From assembly GCA_030142905.1 (NCBI GenBank), contig JASJOG010000006.1:2677501-2741500 (forward strand): DNA of 64,000 nt, given 5' to 3'. The DNA is from Heliopora coerulea. Lineage: Eukaryota; Cnidaria; Anthozoa; Scleralcyonacea; Helioporidae. Positions 1 to 12,900 of the stretch are shown one piece after another. The position numbers were made by a program, and so were the translations under genes. The notes below the pieces were generated by a model. It was not told the origin of the DNA and searched no databases. It saw only the letters and a list, made by a program, of their open reading frames with translations. Each line of letters begins with the position of its first letter. The first letter of the stretch is position 1.

Positions 1-940
1 AATTTGCGTAATTTCACGGCTTTGTCTTAAGAGAACGTTTACCCAAACGTGTCTTTTCTATCCCACCTGGGTGGTTCCCAGTGTAAGTGACACTTCTCGC
101 AAGATTTATTGTACACGTTAAACATCTAAAATACCGATCAAATTCAAAATCTTGCCTGACATGTGTCATTTATTTAGAACTGATTTCCACTTAGAGTCGT
201 GTCTTTTGTAAAACTTTTTCGTAATTCGTTTCGATTGCATGCTATATTATTGTACGTTTAAAATTTGAGATAGCAAGAGGTTTGTTTAATGTTGATTAAG
301 GTAAACATCAAGTAAGATGTAAGTTGCAATAATTATTTAAGAAAGATTTTGACACATTGAATTTAGATTAATAGTTCACAACTGTATGTTAATAAGCTTC
401 AGTGCTGTTTACAAACCATTGTATGCTGAAGGTTTGAACTTGAAAGGGAAACACAGAGATATGCATTATTATTTAAAAGTGCTCACCGAATGTCCTTGGG
501 TTATCCAAGGTCAGATGCTTCCGTACGTTATAATATTTAACAATTAGACAACAAGCCCGAGTTTTTAACCTGATAGTCAACGAGGGCAATATGTAATAAA
601 AGTTAAGCTTTTTTCAATTTGTAATAAATATTAAATTTTTTAGCATCAATTTGGTCAGATTTAATGCTCAATACGCTAGAAAAGGGGAATTTTCATTGGC
701 TTGTTGTATTGATGCCAATAATAAATAAAATAGTCAACGAAATCAACGGAATTGCGCGATAAAATGGCAAATCTAAACTAATGTTAACTATTTAATACTA
801 GTAGATTAATCGTGGTCTATTGCGATTCCAGAAACTATGGAACTTTTAATATAAATACTGCCTTATCAACACTCAGGGAGTGAAAAAATAAGAAAGCAAT
901 AATAAAGAGTCATTGTTAATAAATTTCCATAGTTTCTTAC
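1..940. other. Intron sequence, nothing recognised
   Basis: AT-rich intron downstream of the last visible exon. I see no Gly-X-Y stretch, open frame or repeat here. Confidence 0.6.
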
Positions 941-994
941 AAATTCTCCTGGGTCTCCTTGACCTCCATTGGCACCCACTTTTCCTTGTTCACC
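941..994 (-). CDS. Collagen helix exon, 54 bp, last in window
   Basis: Six triplets GEQ GKV GAN GGQ GDP GEF, acceptor TTTGTTAG, donor GTAAGA. The helix is still in register here, so more exons lie below position 1. Confidence 0.93.
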
Positions 995-3900
995 CTAACA
1001 AATTATCATCGAATATTATATAGTGAAGGAAATAATTTGTCTTTCAGACAACAGAGAAAAATTTTCAATACATCAGAGCACAGGGCCATAGATTGGACTT
1101 GCTGATATATACTTACTATTTTTCCATCAACACCGTCACTACCTTTCATTCCAAGCACACCCTAGGAGTAGGAAAAATGAAAATAATTTTTTTTCGAGCA
1201 ATAGGGCTGGTTATGAAGAAGTCCATTTTTAAGCCAGAATTTTGCAAATTCGACTGATCAAAGTCAACATTGTTTAAATTGCGGTTAAAAACTTTTGTGC
1301 TCCCTGGAGAAGAATTCAAGGACAATTAATATAAATTTAGGTGAACAAGCATATCGAAGGGGTACCGAATTTGAAATTTAAGATGACAGAATTAACGATG
1401 GTCACCAACACTTCAACGTTATTAGCAGAAGGAAGCGAGCGTTCTGGTCCAGGTTCTCACAAAGACTACATCATAAAACATTTCAACAAACTCGAATTAT
1501 CGCGGTAATATAAAGCGATTCGCCTAAAGTCTATCTAGTTGACTGCTTTGTACTGTGCCTTTAAATTCCCCGAACGATTTGAGACTGTTCTTGTTTATCA
1601 CTTTACCTAGATCGCTAGAAAGGGGCCCACTTGCCCATGGCCTCCCTTCGAAACTAGCCAAGTAAACAAATATATAGAGTTTTGAAATATTAGTGTGCCA
1701 ACTATTGGCCAGTGAGAGAGGGAGAGGGTGATTCCTGTCCTAGTAATTGTTTATTAAAAGTCCTAGTCTATTAATCCATCATTTTTACATCCCGGAGACC
1801 ATGATCAAAACCTGGTGAAACCTTAACTATAGCTCGTCTGCATTTCGGTGTCAGAGGTCAGCACTTATCACCAGATGAAGAATTAAACAAATATAGTTCG
1901 GCAGCGGCCAGATTATGGACTACATCATTACACTCGATTTCATAATTTCAGAACTGAATCCTCTGGTTTTTACAATCATTCTGTGATCTTTAAGAAGTTG
2001 ATTAATTGAGTACATGCTAAAAGTTAATTTTCATTTTAATTTCAGATACATTTTGGGGAAGTTTTTTTCTTTCTAACTTTCTATGAAAGACAGGAACCCC
2101 AAATACAATTTCTCAGGTTTTTTGACCTCCCACAAACATCTGGCCAAAATCCGTTCTACTGCGAAGATAAACCTTTCAAAAACTACTTCAGAACTTGGGT
2201 ACGTTAGTAATTGGGAGATACCTTGAATATCATGGTGCAGTGATGGATATCTCAACTCCTATCACGAATTCTAATAGTTATTTGTATTTTCTTAGCGGGC
2301 TTCTTCGACACACTATCAAGTTCCATATCAATGAAGATGATGATGAACATATCAAGGATTAATCTCCTTACTAATTAGAGGCATGTCAGTTATATGTACG
2401 TTAGCTGCCATCGATGTATTGATTTGCAGTTGTGGTCACGTCTGCAGTTTCAATCCGTCCTTCTAATTATGAGTGCAACTTTCTTCGTCCGATTGATTCT
2501 TTTTCGACAACATAGGGGAATTGTGCCTTGTGACGGCGCACTTCATGTTATTTGTACAACTTATTTTAATCGTGCTCCGGTTGAAATTTTGTGTAGCTTA
2601 TTCGATTCAGGAAAGTTTTTGTTGATAAGTTTTTAAAAGTTGCGCCCAGTGTTTAAACATTTTGATATTCTAGATATACTCTCAATGTAGATGTTCCACT
2701 TAATATTTCATTGGAATTTAAGAATAAGTAATTTGTGAAGTTGAACCTGTTCCAAAGGTTTACCGTCAATTTTCAAAGTCGGTGGGTAATCTTGAAGACG
2801 AGAAAAGGAAACAATAATATCCTTACATTTATTAGAATTCAATTTTAGATCATTAGCGGTTTTCCCATGAATGAATGCTACCAATACCTGACAAGATTAC
2901 AGACAAGCCATTCACAGGAACGACCTCAGAAATGATGACATCATCCACGTATTTGTAATTCGATGATGTGGGTGTGGACAACTTGAGTACTGGTTCTAAT
3001 TTAATACTCTACACCACATCAGCTGTTATAGGAAGCCACTGAGAAATGGTAGAACCGAGTTTAAAGGCTTGACAGCGACAGGTAAGAAGGTGCAAATCCA
3101 ACGAAAGGTAAACTTCCTCACACCAATCACCTCACACCTCAAATCCGACTTTATAAAATAAAACTGTTTTTAACCTTAATCACATTACATATATTTCGGG
3201 GTTCAGTCTTTTCTTCAGTGAGGAAGGAGCTAGATCCCGAAACTTATGTAATTTGAGTTGAGTTAAATAAAGTTTCATTTTATTTTCTTGCATATACATA
3301 GGTACAATCATAATTATCAAACAATTATTATATAGTCATTACAATTATTATACAATTCTTATAATAATATTTTAATTACATATATAATTGATTGGTGTTA
3401 CTCACTTTTTGCCCTTTGAAACCTTGCAACCCAATCATTCCTTGTTTCCCCGGGTCACCCTACAATAACATTGTTGCGGATGTATTAACCTGGCAAACAT
3501 CAAAATAAAATGCAAAGCCAAAAGGTAAATGATCTACATTCTTAATTCCTCCACAAATACCGATTTTCCGGCTGCTCCAGGCAAACCTTCTTTCCCACGT
3601 TTGCCATTGCCACCTTTTTTTCCTTTTGGTCCTGACTTTCCCCTTTCACCTTTCAGGCCAGGTCCACCGCTTGTCCCAAAGAACCCAGTTTGTCCTCGAG
3701 CTCCGGTTGGTCCGGGAATTCCTATGTCACCAGGAGTTCCTGCTCGTCCCTTTTCACCCTATATGTGGCGTGAAATACCAACAGCGAAAAGATTTAAACG
3801 AAAGGTGGAAACGTGAGATACTGTGGGAAAGAACTGAACGGTGAAGAGAGGGAGAGGACAGAAGTGGTAAAGGAACAGAGTGGAGTGAGACGTAGTAAAA

Positions 3901-6900
3901 TAGGAAGTAGCTGATAGGATTGGAGTGGAAAGGAATGGATTCAAAATGACAGGAGAAGAAAGAATTCCAGAGACAAGAGGTAGCCCAAGTGATAATCTAT
4001 TCCGCTACTCCATATCAAACCCATTGTTCAAAAACAAATTTCGTGAAGAGAAAATCGTGAATCTTGGTGAACCAGGGTTGCTACTTTACTGCAGTTATTC
4101 GCTTACAATGACAACTACCAATTCCCATAAACCTATTGTAATTTATCGTATACTAAGAAACGGGGTGTCCTTTTCCACTTTTCGGGCCGCTGTTGACTAA
4201 TGACTAACTAACTCTGCTCCAGTGACTGCCATGGTTTGTATGTTCAAATTTAATCCTTGTACTTTTGAACCACAAGATCCAGTTGAAAATATTTCAAGCA
4301 AGAAAGGACTAGCGGTCGTCGTTTACCACAAGCAAACGGTATGCCAACACAGCTCAGTAAACAGGAGACGTTCTTTGTGCAGTTCTTACGGATGACGTCA
4401 GTAAAGTGTCGATACAATGAATAATCAAGGCTTAGGTGGTTGATTTATGATTCGAAATCATAATAGAAGGTCCGAACACAAACAGTTCTATACCCTTGAC
4501 TTTGGTTAGTGATTTTATGCTGTGATCATTTCACAAAGATCTCTTCCACACTTGAAGAGTGGGGCACAGAACACACTACTCATGCAACAAACTGGATAGC
4601 TTGCAAACAAGAAGAGCCCAAACTTAAAATGTCCAAGAATGTTTCACGTACAAAAAGACGTTAGGAAAGGAGAACAAAAACAGCCAAGAACAGGAGAGTT
4701 AAGAATGAGCAGAAGAAAAGGAGAACAAGAAAAAAGTAGAACGAAAATAGAAAAGAAATTCAAAAGACAATGAAAGATAAAAGCGATATAGGAAACTCGA
4801 AGAAGTAAAGAAATGAAAACGGAAAAAAAGAAGAGAATGTCATATAAAAAGTGAACAGTACAAAAAATTACCTTTTCCCCAGTTACTCCTCGCTTTCCAT
4901 ATTCACCCTGCTTTCCGTTGAAACCTCCATAACCTTGTTCACCGTCGTCACCTGGCATCCCTCGAGAACCCTACGAATTAATGAAGGGATTCATTAGAGT
5001 AGTCGTATTTTGTTCTACAATTGCCATATTCCAACAGCTCACTCAACGTGACGTATCATTTAGGCTTCCATCCACATACACGAAAGATATGATTAATATG
5101 GAATCGTGTACGCAAAAAAAACTGAGGACCAACGACTGGTCTCTGCTGACCATATTGCAGAACTAGAAGCCTTATGTTTTGATAAGTAACCTCGTCGCCA
5201 CTGACAAACCAAAAGATTTTGCTCAAATTCGTGCAATGATCATTAATTAGCGACTGGTCATGGATATAGATCTAATGTACAAACCTTCATCAACTAAAAC
5301 TACTGAAAGCACAAAAGGCGTAATTATTAAACTATCAGTATTAGTATTCGTGTTCGCAATGGTATTCATATCAGTAATCGTATTGGTATTACTATTAGTA
5401 TTGGTAATTGAATGGTCACGAGTGCAAGATGGAAAGAACACGCACGAGTGAGTTTATGAATACCCGTCAAAATAGCATGAGTTCAAAGGACGTATGCTAT
5501 TTGAGAACCACGAAAAACTCACGAGGTTTCACCTTACTATGACTAATATTAATGCACGGAAAAAGTAGTACAATGCCAAAAAGCGGTAATTCAGTGCTAT
5601 AAAAAAGTAATTTAGTGCAAACTACTGCTAACTTTTTTTCCACACACTGTTTCTTTGAAATTGCACTGCTGTCATCCAATCAGAACCGATAATTTTTTTA
5701 ACGCACATAATATAATACAATTAGTATCGGAATCACTACCAATACCAGTATCACAGTTAGTATTAGTATAATTGTTACTATTAGTACTTCCTTTGGTGTT
5801 GGTATTAGTATTAGGGTTAGTATCTCTTTCACACCACGGCCAATATGCGTTTTCCAACACTAGTTTGAGGTCACCACATTTTCGAAGTCATTTTAATGGA
5901 AATCATCCCAATGGCAATAACACCCAAGGTAACATCCGTTCGTCAGTCATCCCATCCAGGTTAGGTCGTAGATACTCAAGAAAGAATGTCGACGAACGAC
6001 AACAAACGACGACGAACTATGTATTAATGATTACCCTAGTCTCTCTCTTGCGAGAGCTGGTAATGTGTCGCTTTGAGACAGCATATTATCCCAGTTGGAT
6101 GACATAGATGAGTCAGTCAATCGATTTGTCGGAAGCTATGGTCACAGACCTTGCTACTCAATTCATTGACAAAGAGTAATTTATGGACGACGACTTCGAG
6201 TAATTCGACTTGTGTCTCCTGATCTGCGACGACGTCTACTTCCACGACAGATCGTTTACCAGATGAAGACGATTTTAACGTAGCCAAGAAGCTCGGAAGT
6301 GATATTGATGCCGACTTGGCGAAACAGACCGATACCACTTGTACGAAGAAATACGCCAACGATAAATTTTTCAAGGGCCAAGAGCGCTATCTTTGTCCTA
6401 ACAATTGCTCATTGCTTCTAACTCCGAAAGTAAATCCTGATCTTTGGGGTGATTTGTCTGACGCAAGAAGTGCGCAACAATTGGAGCTTGAAAATATTCG
6501 ACGGGTGTTTGTGAACAGTTTTAAACCATTGTTTATGCTAGGAAACAAGGTGGTACATGCAGGTTCAAACAAAGCTGAGAGCATTCCCATGTTCGAATTA
6601 TCTCGCCTGCATATACCCTTCCCTAACGTAACAAATATTGTCAGTCTTTGAGTCCGTCCACGAAAGACTGACGAAGAGATGTGACTAAGGTTGTGATTGC
6701 CTTTGGGGTCATATGCGTTACGTTGGCTTCAAATTCGTGCTGACCTGGAACTAGTGTTGGATAAGCCACCTTTTACTGTTCATTACCAGAAAATATACTA
6801 TCATTAACGACAACCTCAAACTCATTAATGCAAAAATACATTCATTTTATTCAATCGACATTCATTAGCGTACATACACAACCATTTGCATCGGAGGGCA

Positions 6901-9900
6901 TTCCATAGCGCCAACAGACGACCGTTAACACCATTCTACTATACAATGGGGATAATAAAATTTCAATTTGGCAAGATATTTCTCTTGCCTAATTGAAATT
7001 TTGTTATCCTTAATATATACAGTATTAGAATGGTGTTAATGGTCGTCTGTTGGCGCGATGGAATGCCCTTTGATGCAAATGGTCGCGTATCTATGCTAAT
7101 GAATGTCGATTGAATAAAATGAATGTATTTTTGCGTTAATGAGTTTGAGGTTGTCATTAATGATAGTATATTTTCTGGTAATGAACAATAAAAGGCGTCC
7201 ATAATGTATCCAGAGGTGTTCGACATGGTAGTCGGAGAACTTCATCTATACACATTTTGCTGTTTATTACCAGAAAATATACTATCATTAACGCTAACCT
7301 CAAGCTCATTAACGCAAAAATACATTCATCTTATTCAGGAGAAATATCTTGCCGAATGGAAATTATATTAACCATAATGTATAGTAGAATGGTGTTGATG
7401 GCCGTCTGTTGGCACTATAGAATACCTTTCGATGCAAATGGTTGCCTATCTTCGCTAGTGAATGTCGATTGAATAAAATGAACGTATTTTTGCGTTAATG
7501 AGTTTGAGGTTGGCGTAAATGGTAGTACATTTTCTGGTAATGAACAGCAAAAGGTGTACTGCAGGTCAGCATCTTTGGATAACATTTATTATTGGAGAAC
7601 ATTTGGATGCTTTTTTGGCTAAGTTAAAATGATTATGATCTTGCTTTTCTAGAATGTGCGTGTCACAACGATGTGGTCTTAAAGCAGGATTTTTTGCTCA
7701 CTTTTTCGTATTCGAAATTTCCCATCGACAATTTTAGCAATTATGGTATGCATGATGGTGAGGTTTAATCGTTGGTTATTTAATAACGTGAACGATCTAA
7801 ATTAATTTTTCACAAAAGATTACTGCAGCTAAAAAAGATAAACTAATTACGAATTCATATGCAATATTCGAGGCTGTAATATACAACCCGTCTATTCAGA
7901 ACGCTTGAATCATCCAGTTCACATCTGTATCATTTGTATCTAATTTCTTATTATCTTCGCGTATTTTAGTAACTTCTGGTCTAATTAGACAACAAACCTT
8001 CAGACCACGGGGGCCATCATCTCCACGTTGTCCTTTGAAACCCTAAAATATGTTTTAACCAGAAAAATCATTTAGGAAAACTAAGTTGAAGATAATGCAA
8101 CACGCATTAAAAGTAATTAGGGTCGAAATATGCCGAGCAATACAAAATTACCCGATCCCCAAATCCTCCATCTTCGCCTTTGAGTCCCGGTTCTCCCGGA
8201 TCACCCTAAAGGAAAATAAAGTTAAGTCGCTAAACTAAATTTTCGGTAAGCTGGGTTTCTCGAAACAGCGAAATAAAGCACTTACTTGGGGTCCTTTCTC
8301 TCCCTTTCGTCCAATGCTGCCAATGTCACCTGTCAGACCCTAGAACACAAATGGAGATGAGCTTCTCTTTCTCTCTGGCTAGCAAAATTGTCTGGCTTCA
8401 GAGTGCACTACTTTTGCTATGGATACAGTAAAATAGTTTTTCGATAGGCAGATTAAAATAGTCCGTAGCTATGGAGAATAAAATAGAAAACATATCAGGA
8501 AAGAGAAGAGTTAATCAGCTGCGTGCAATATATCACCATGATGATTTCAATAAAGACCAATTTATGGTCTGCCGTAACCCTGCCACCTACACAAATGTTT
8601 CGACTTCTAAAATACTTCAGGTATCTATGTTAACTCTCTCCGGTCCGTACCCGACTTTTTCATTTCACTCTGGCTATCGCTAGACGATTTTACTCCGACA
8701 GGAGAGATATCTCAGATAGGAAAGGGTTTAAACCTGTTTTGTAAAAACAATCGTTTATTATCAGAGAATTGCATCCAGAAATACACCTTTTGCTGTTCAT
8801 TACCAGAAAATATACTATCATTAACGACAACCTCAAACTCATTAATGCAAAAATACATTCATTTTGTTCAATCGACATTCATTAGCGTAGTTACACAACC
8901 ATTTGCATTAAAGGGCATTCTATATCGCCAACAGACGACCATTAACACCATTCTACTATACAATAGGGATGATAAAATTTCAATTTGGCAAGATACTTCT
9001 CTTGCGTAATTGAAATTTTATTATTCCTAATGTATAGTAGAATGTTGTTAATGGTCGTCTGTTGGAACTACAGAATGCCCTTTGTTGCAAATGGTTGCGT
9101 ATCTACGCTAATGAATGTCGATTGAATAAAATAAATGTATTTTTGCGTAAATGAGTTTGAGGTTGGTGTTAATGATAGTATATTTTCTGGTAATGAACGG
9201 CAAAAGGTGTACAAGTACTAAGTTAGGAAACCAAATTAGGTTTGAATGTCAGTTAAAACATCAAGGAGATTTTTAATAAAACTGTAGTAGGTTTTGTGCC
9301 TGCTGCTACTGTATTTGTGATGTTTTGTTTCAAAAAGTGAACGAAGAGGAATTTTATAAAAAACTAAAACCAGGAAGACATACCTTAGGTCCAGATAGAC
9401 CAAGAGGTCCTGGACGTCCAACATATCCTGGATTGCCCTGATTTGAAAAAGAATAACTAATTACCAACAGTGCAAGTTACCTATATTTAGCAATTACTGG
9501 TAACCTGAGTTTCTAGAACGACAGTTTAGGATAAAGCTAGTGAAAATCTAACATGCAACTGTTTAGAATGGCTATGGCACATGGTGCCCAAAATTAAATA
9601 TGACGAGAACAAGCAATAGTGAGAATTGAAAACAGTCGAGTGCAGTGCAAAAGGAGCGAATACATCCACATCACAAGAGCTTCCAACATAAGAAACATTT
9701 CATGTAAATATCAATAACAAGAATCAAACTTTAGCTTAACAAAGCTACTATTTCTCATTTGTGGTAAAATTTAAAGCAGAGGAAAATTTCTTAACATCCA
9801 CGTGAGTAGATGAAAAATTTACTTTCACTGGAATGTACGGATTTTTAAAATAAATCTACAAGATTACTATACTTAGGGTTTATTTATGCGTTCGAGATGT

Positions 9901-12900
9901 TCAAACAAAGTTTAGCATTTGGCCATGATAACAGAAAATGTTTAAAACAACTACCATAGATACAATTTAACAACTGAGTTTTAAAATCGGTCAATCAGGT
10001 AACAGAACAAACTGCCCAATCTCACGGCCATCTCGTTGACCTTCACCGTTGCAGCAAAATGGTCTGTGTATAAGGTTGTTGTTCCAATTGTAACCTCCCC
10101 TCTCGTCTTTTTCCCGGGTCTTTTTTTGAGGCTTAAATTCCAAGGCTAACTCCACCTTCTTAGTGGTAGAGAAAAGGGGAGGGGACTACGTTTTAGAGTA
10201 TCTCAAAGGAAATCAGAAGATTATGGGATTGATCCTCGTCGAGGTTCAGAAAGCCTACCAGCTTTTAAGGCTTTAAGAACCTCCACGTTCATCCACTGTT
10301 GATAATATTTAACAAATCATATCGGCCAGGAAGATTGTTTTTTTAAATAAACCTTGGATAAGGTTGTTCTTGAACAATTACCAAATCCTTTTCTAATCAT
10401 CTTTTAAGAACTTGCAGCGGACAAAGAGCAAAATGCAAGTCGTAATTCTTGCAAATACATATCCTGATTGCCCAGTGCATGGTTCTAAATACTGATACTC
10501 ACCCAGAGATTGAAAACACTTGGTGGGGTTTGATGAGTTGGTACGTTTTGCAGTTAAGAAGATAACGTGTTTCACAGGTACATTTTTCTTGGAAGGACAG
10601 GGGAGTGCTTACACGGGATTTTTTGAAACCGGAGGTTCTCTTAAAACACTTTTCATTCATTTTAAAGCTATACTTCATAAATCCCAACTTGTGTCTTTCG
10701 AAAAGCCATTAAAGACATATTTTGATACAAAACTTTGAATCTCTTACAATTTCGGGTTTTTTTCCAAGCTAATAACTTGAAATAGATTAAATTGTGATGT
10801 CCATATCTACGACTCATTATACCCACGAAAAAGACGTCAAAATAAACCAATGTAATTTCGACAACCACTGAGTATTTTAATTAAATACAAAAGAATGGTG
10901 ACTCTGAAGATCGAAATCATTTTTATTCTCGACGTCTCGGCTGTCTTGTAGTCATTATCGGAAATGCTGTGGATATAAAGTGACCGAATGTATATACGTG
11001 GAAAGAAAACTATCGACATCATGGGGATATAATAATAGAATATTACAAGCTCTCACGAGGCTTTTGCCCTTGGTTGAGGAGCGGCTTTTCTCGGTGAATG
11101 GACAAAGCTTCTTTGAATAATAATAGCATCCAATATTTGACTTTGTCTAATATTCTACAGTCATTAAAAATAAGTTGTGAAAGAATAGTAGATTCATTAA
11201 AATTGTATATGTTTGAGGGTAGACTTAACAAAGATTCAACGTGTAAGAAATGTTCACAGGAATTAATATAGTTATATATTTCAGAGTTTTTGCTGTAGGC
11301 ATGTTCTTTTACTCGCGTTAATAGACAGCGATCAGTTTTTCCAATATAAGAAGCTTGACATCCAGGACAAGTATTTTTATAAACAACCGAGCTTTGATAC
11401 TGTTTAGGTGTAGAATCTTTCAGAGTTCAGATGATATTACTGTAAGTGGTGTCCTAAAGTGTGATAAACTTAGCTGGATGATTGAGTAGATATATACAGT
11501 GATGGGAAGGCCTCCACGGAAGGCAGACAACACAGGGGGTGGCGGTGATCATTCGTCAGAGCAAGAGCCTCCCACAAACGAGGTCACGAGTTCAAATCTT
11601 ACTCACGTAAATGGCATCGGACGAGTATCGGATGTTGAATCGCACGCGGTAAGAGTTCCCCTCTCTGCAAAATAGTAGCGCGTTTCCTATGGATTCTCTG
11701 GTTTCTTCCCTCGGGGAAGTTGACTGGCTGGGTAAGGTTTAAGAGCTAGAGGAACTGCTGGTGAAAACTCATCCACTAACATATACTGTACTTTCACATC
11801 ACTCATCTTCAAAGAGTGTTTGTTCGAACCTCTCAAGCCCCTCCAATTCAGATGCACTTGAAAATAAAACGACTGCATAACGTAGGCTCAACTCAGACTC
11901 AAATTCAATACCCATGAGGATTTTGTAAAAGAACCATTGCCGCTAGGCATTATTTAAAGGCAATATTTGGAGATATTTCTGTTCACTTTCGCCATAGCTC
12001 ACCTGCTCACCAGGATGACCCATTCCACCTGTCACTCCCAAGACTCCCTCGTTTCCCTTCAAAACAGACAAATATATTTACAATGGTTGCTGAATTTTAA
12101 ATTTCAAAAACTAAAGCTCTTCCATATATTTGATTAACATGTTCAGGAAGTAAACCAACGTTAATTAATGATACAACATGGCAAGGGGAAACCTCGAGAA
12201 ATTGGAATACTTACACAAGCACCAGGTGCTCCAGGTTTTCCTGGACTTCCATCTATTCCAGAAATTCCCTACAAAGACATTAACCATTATACATTACTGA
12301 GCTCTTTCTATGAAAACGTGGTAAAAGAGACGAAGGCTAATTAATCGTGAGTGTTTCGAGATAACAGGATAAAAAGATGCAATACCGGTTGGCCTTTGAC
12401 ACCTCTTTTTCCTCTTGGACCGGCTTTAGATATCTACGGATATAAGAAAATGAAAAGGTAATTTTAGGACGGGTCATGGGTGCACATAGGATACATGCGG
12501 TGTGCATTCATGCTTAATTGTTCACAAGAGTTGTTTAACATGTATCACTTTTGAGACGGAAATAAAACTGAAGCAAGCCTTGAGCCCAAATCAGTAAGCA
12601 ATTGATGGCCGGCATGTTGAGTGCATAACACGGCCAAGGACTTTATTAATGATTAAAAATCTCTCCAAAATTTCTCCGTCAAAAAAAACCAAACTATCAT
12701 GAAATGTTTGGTACTGAGTTCTATCTTACATCTGAATAACACATTTTTGCATTTCGCAAACTACAGTCGATCTCCGCTTTATGGACATTTGCTATATACA
12801 GAGACCCCGTTACTAAGGACTGCGTTTTACGACCACTGCTAGAAGGTCTACGGCTACGCTCTTAGGCGAAAACGTCTTCCTATTATGTCGGGTCCAGGAC

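Noticed and set aside
3529..3844. Plus-strand proline-rich open frames
   Set aside because: They are the antisense of the 198-bp Gly-X-Y exon on the minus strand; the proline richness is the complement of glycine codons.
5260..6107. Frames rich in NTN or VLV repeats
   Set aside because: Translations of the hexamer-like minisatellite.
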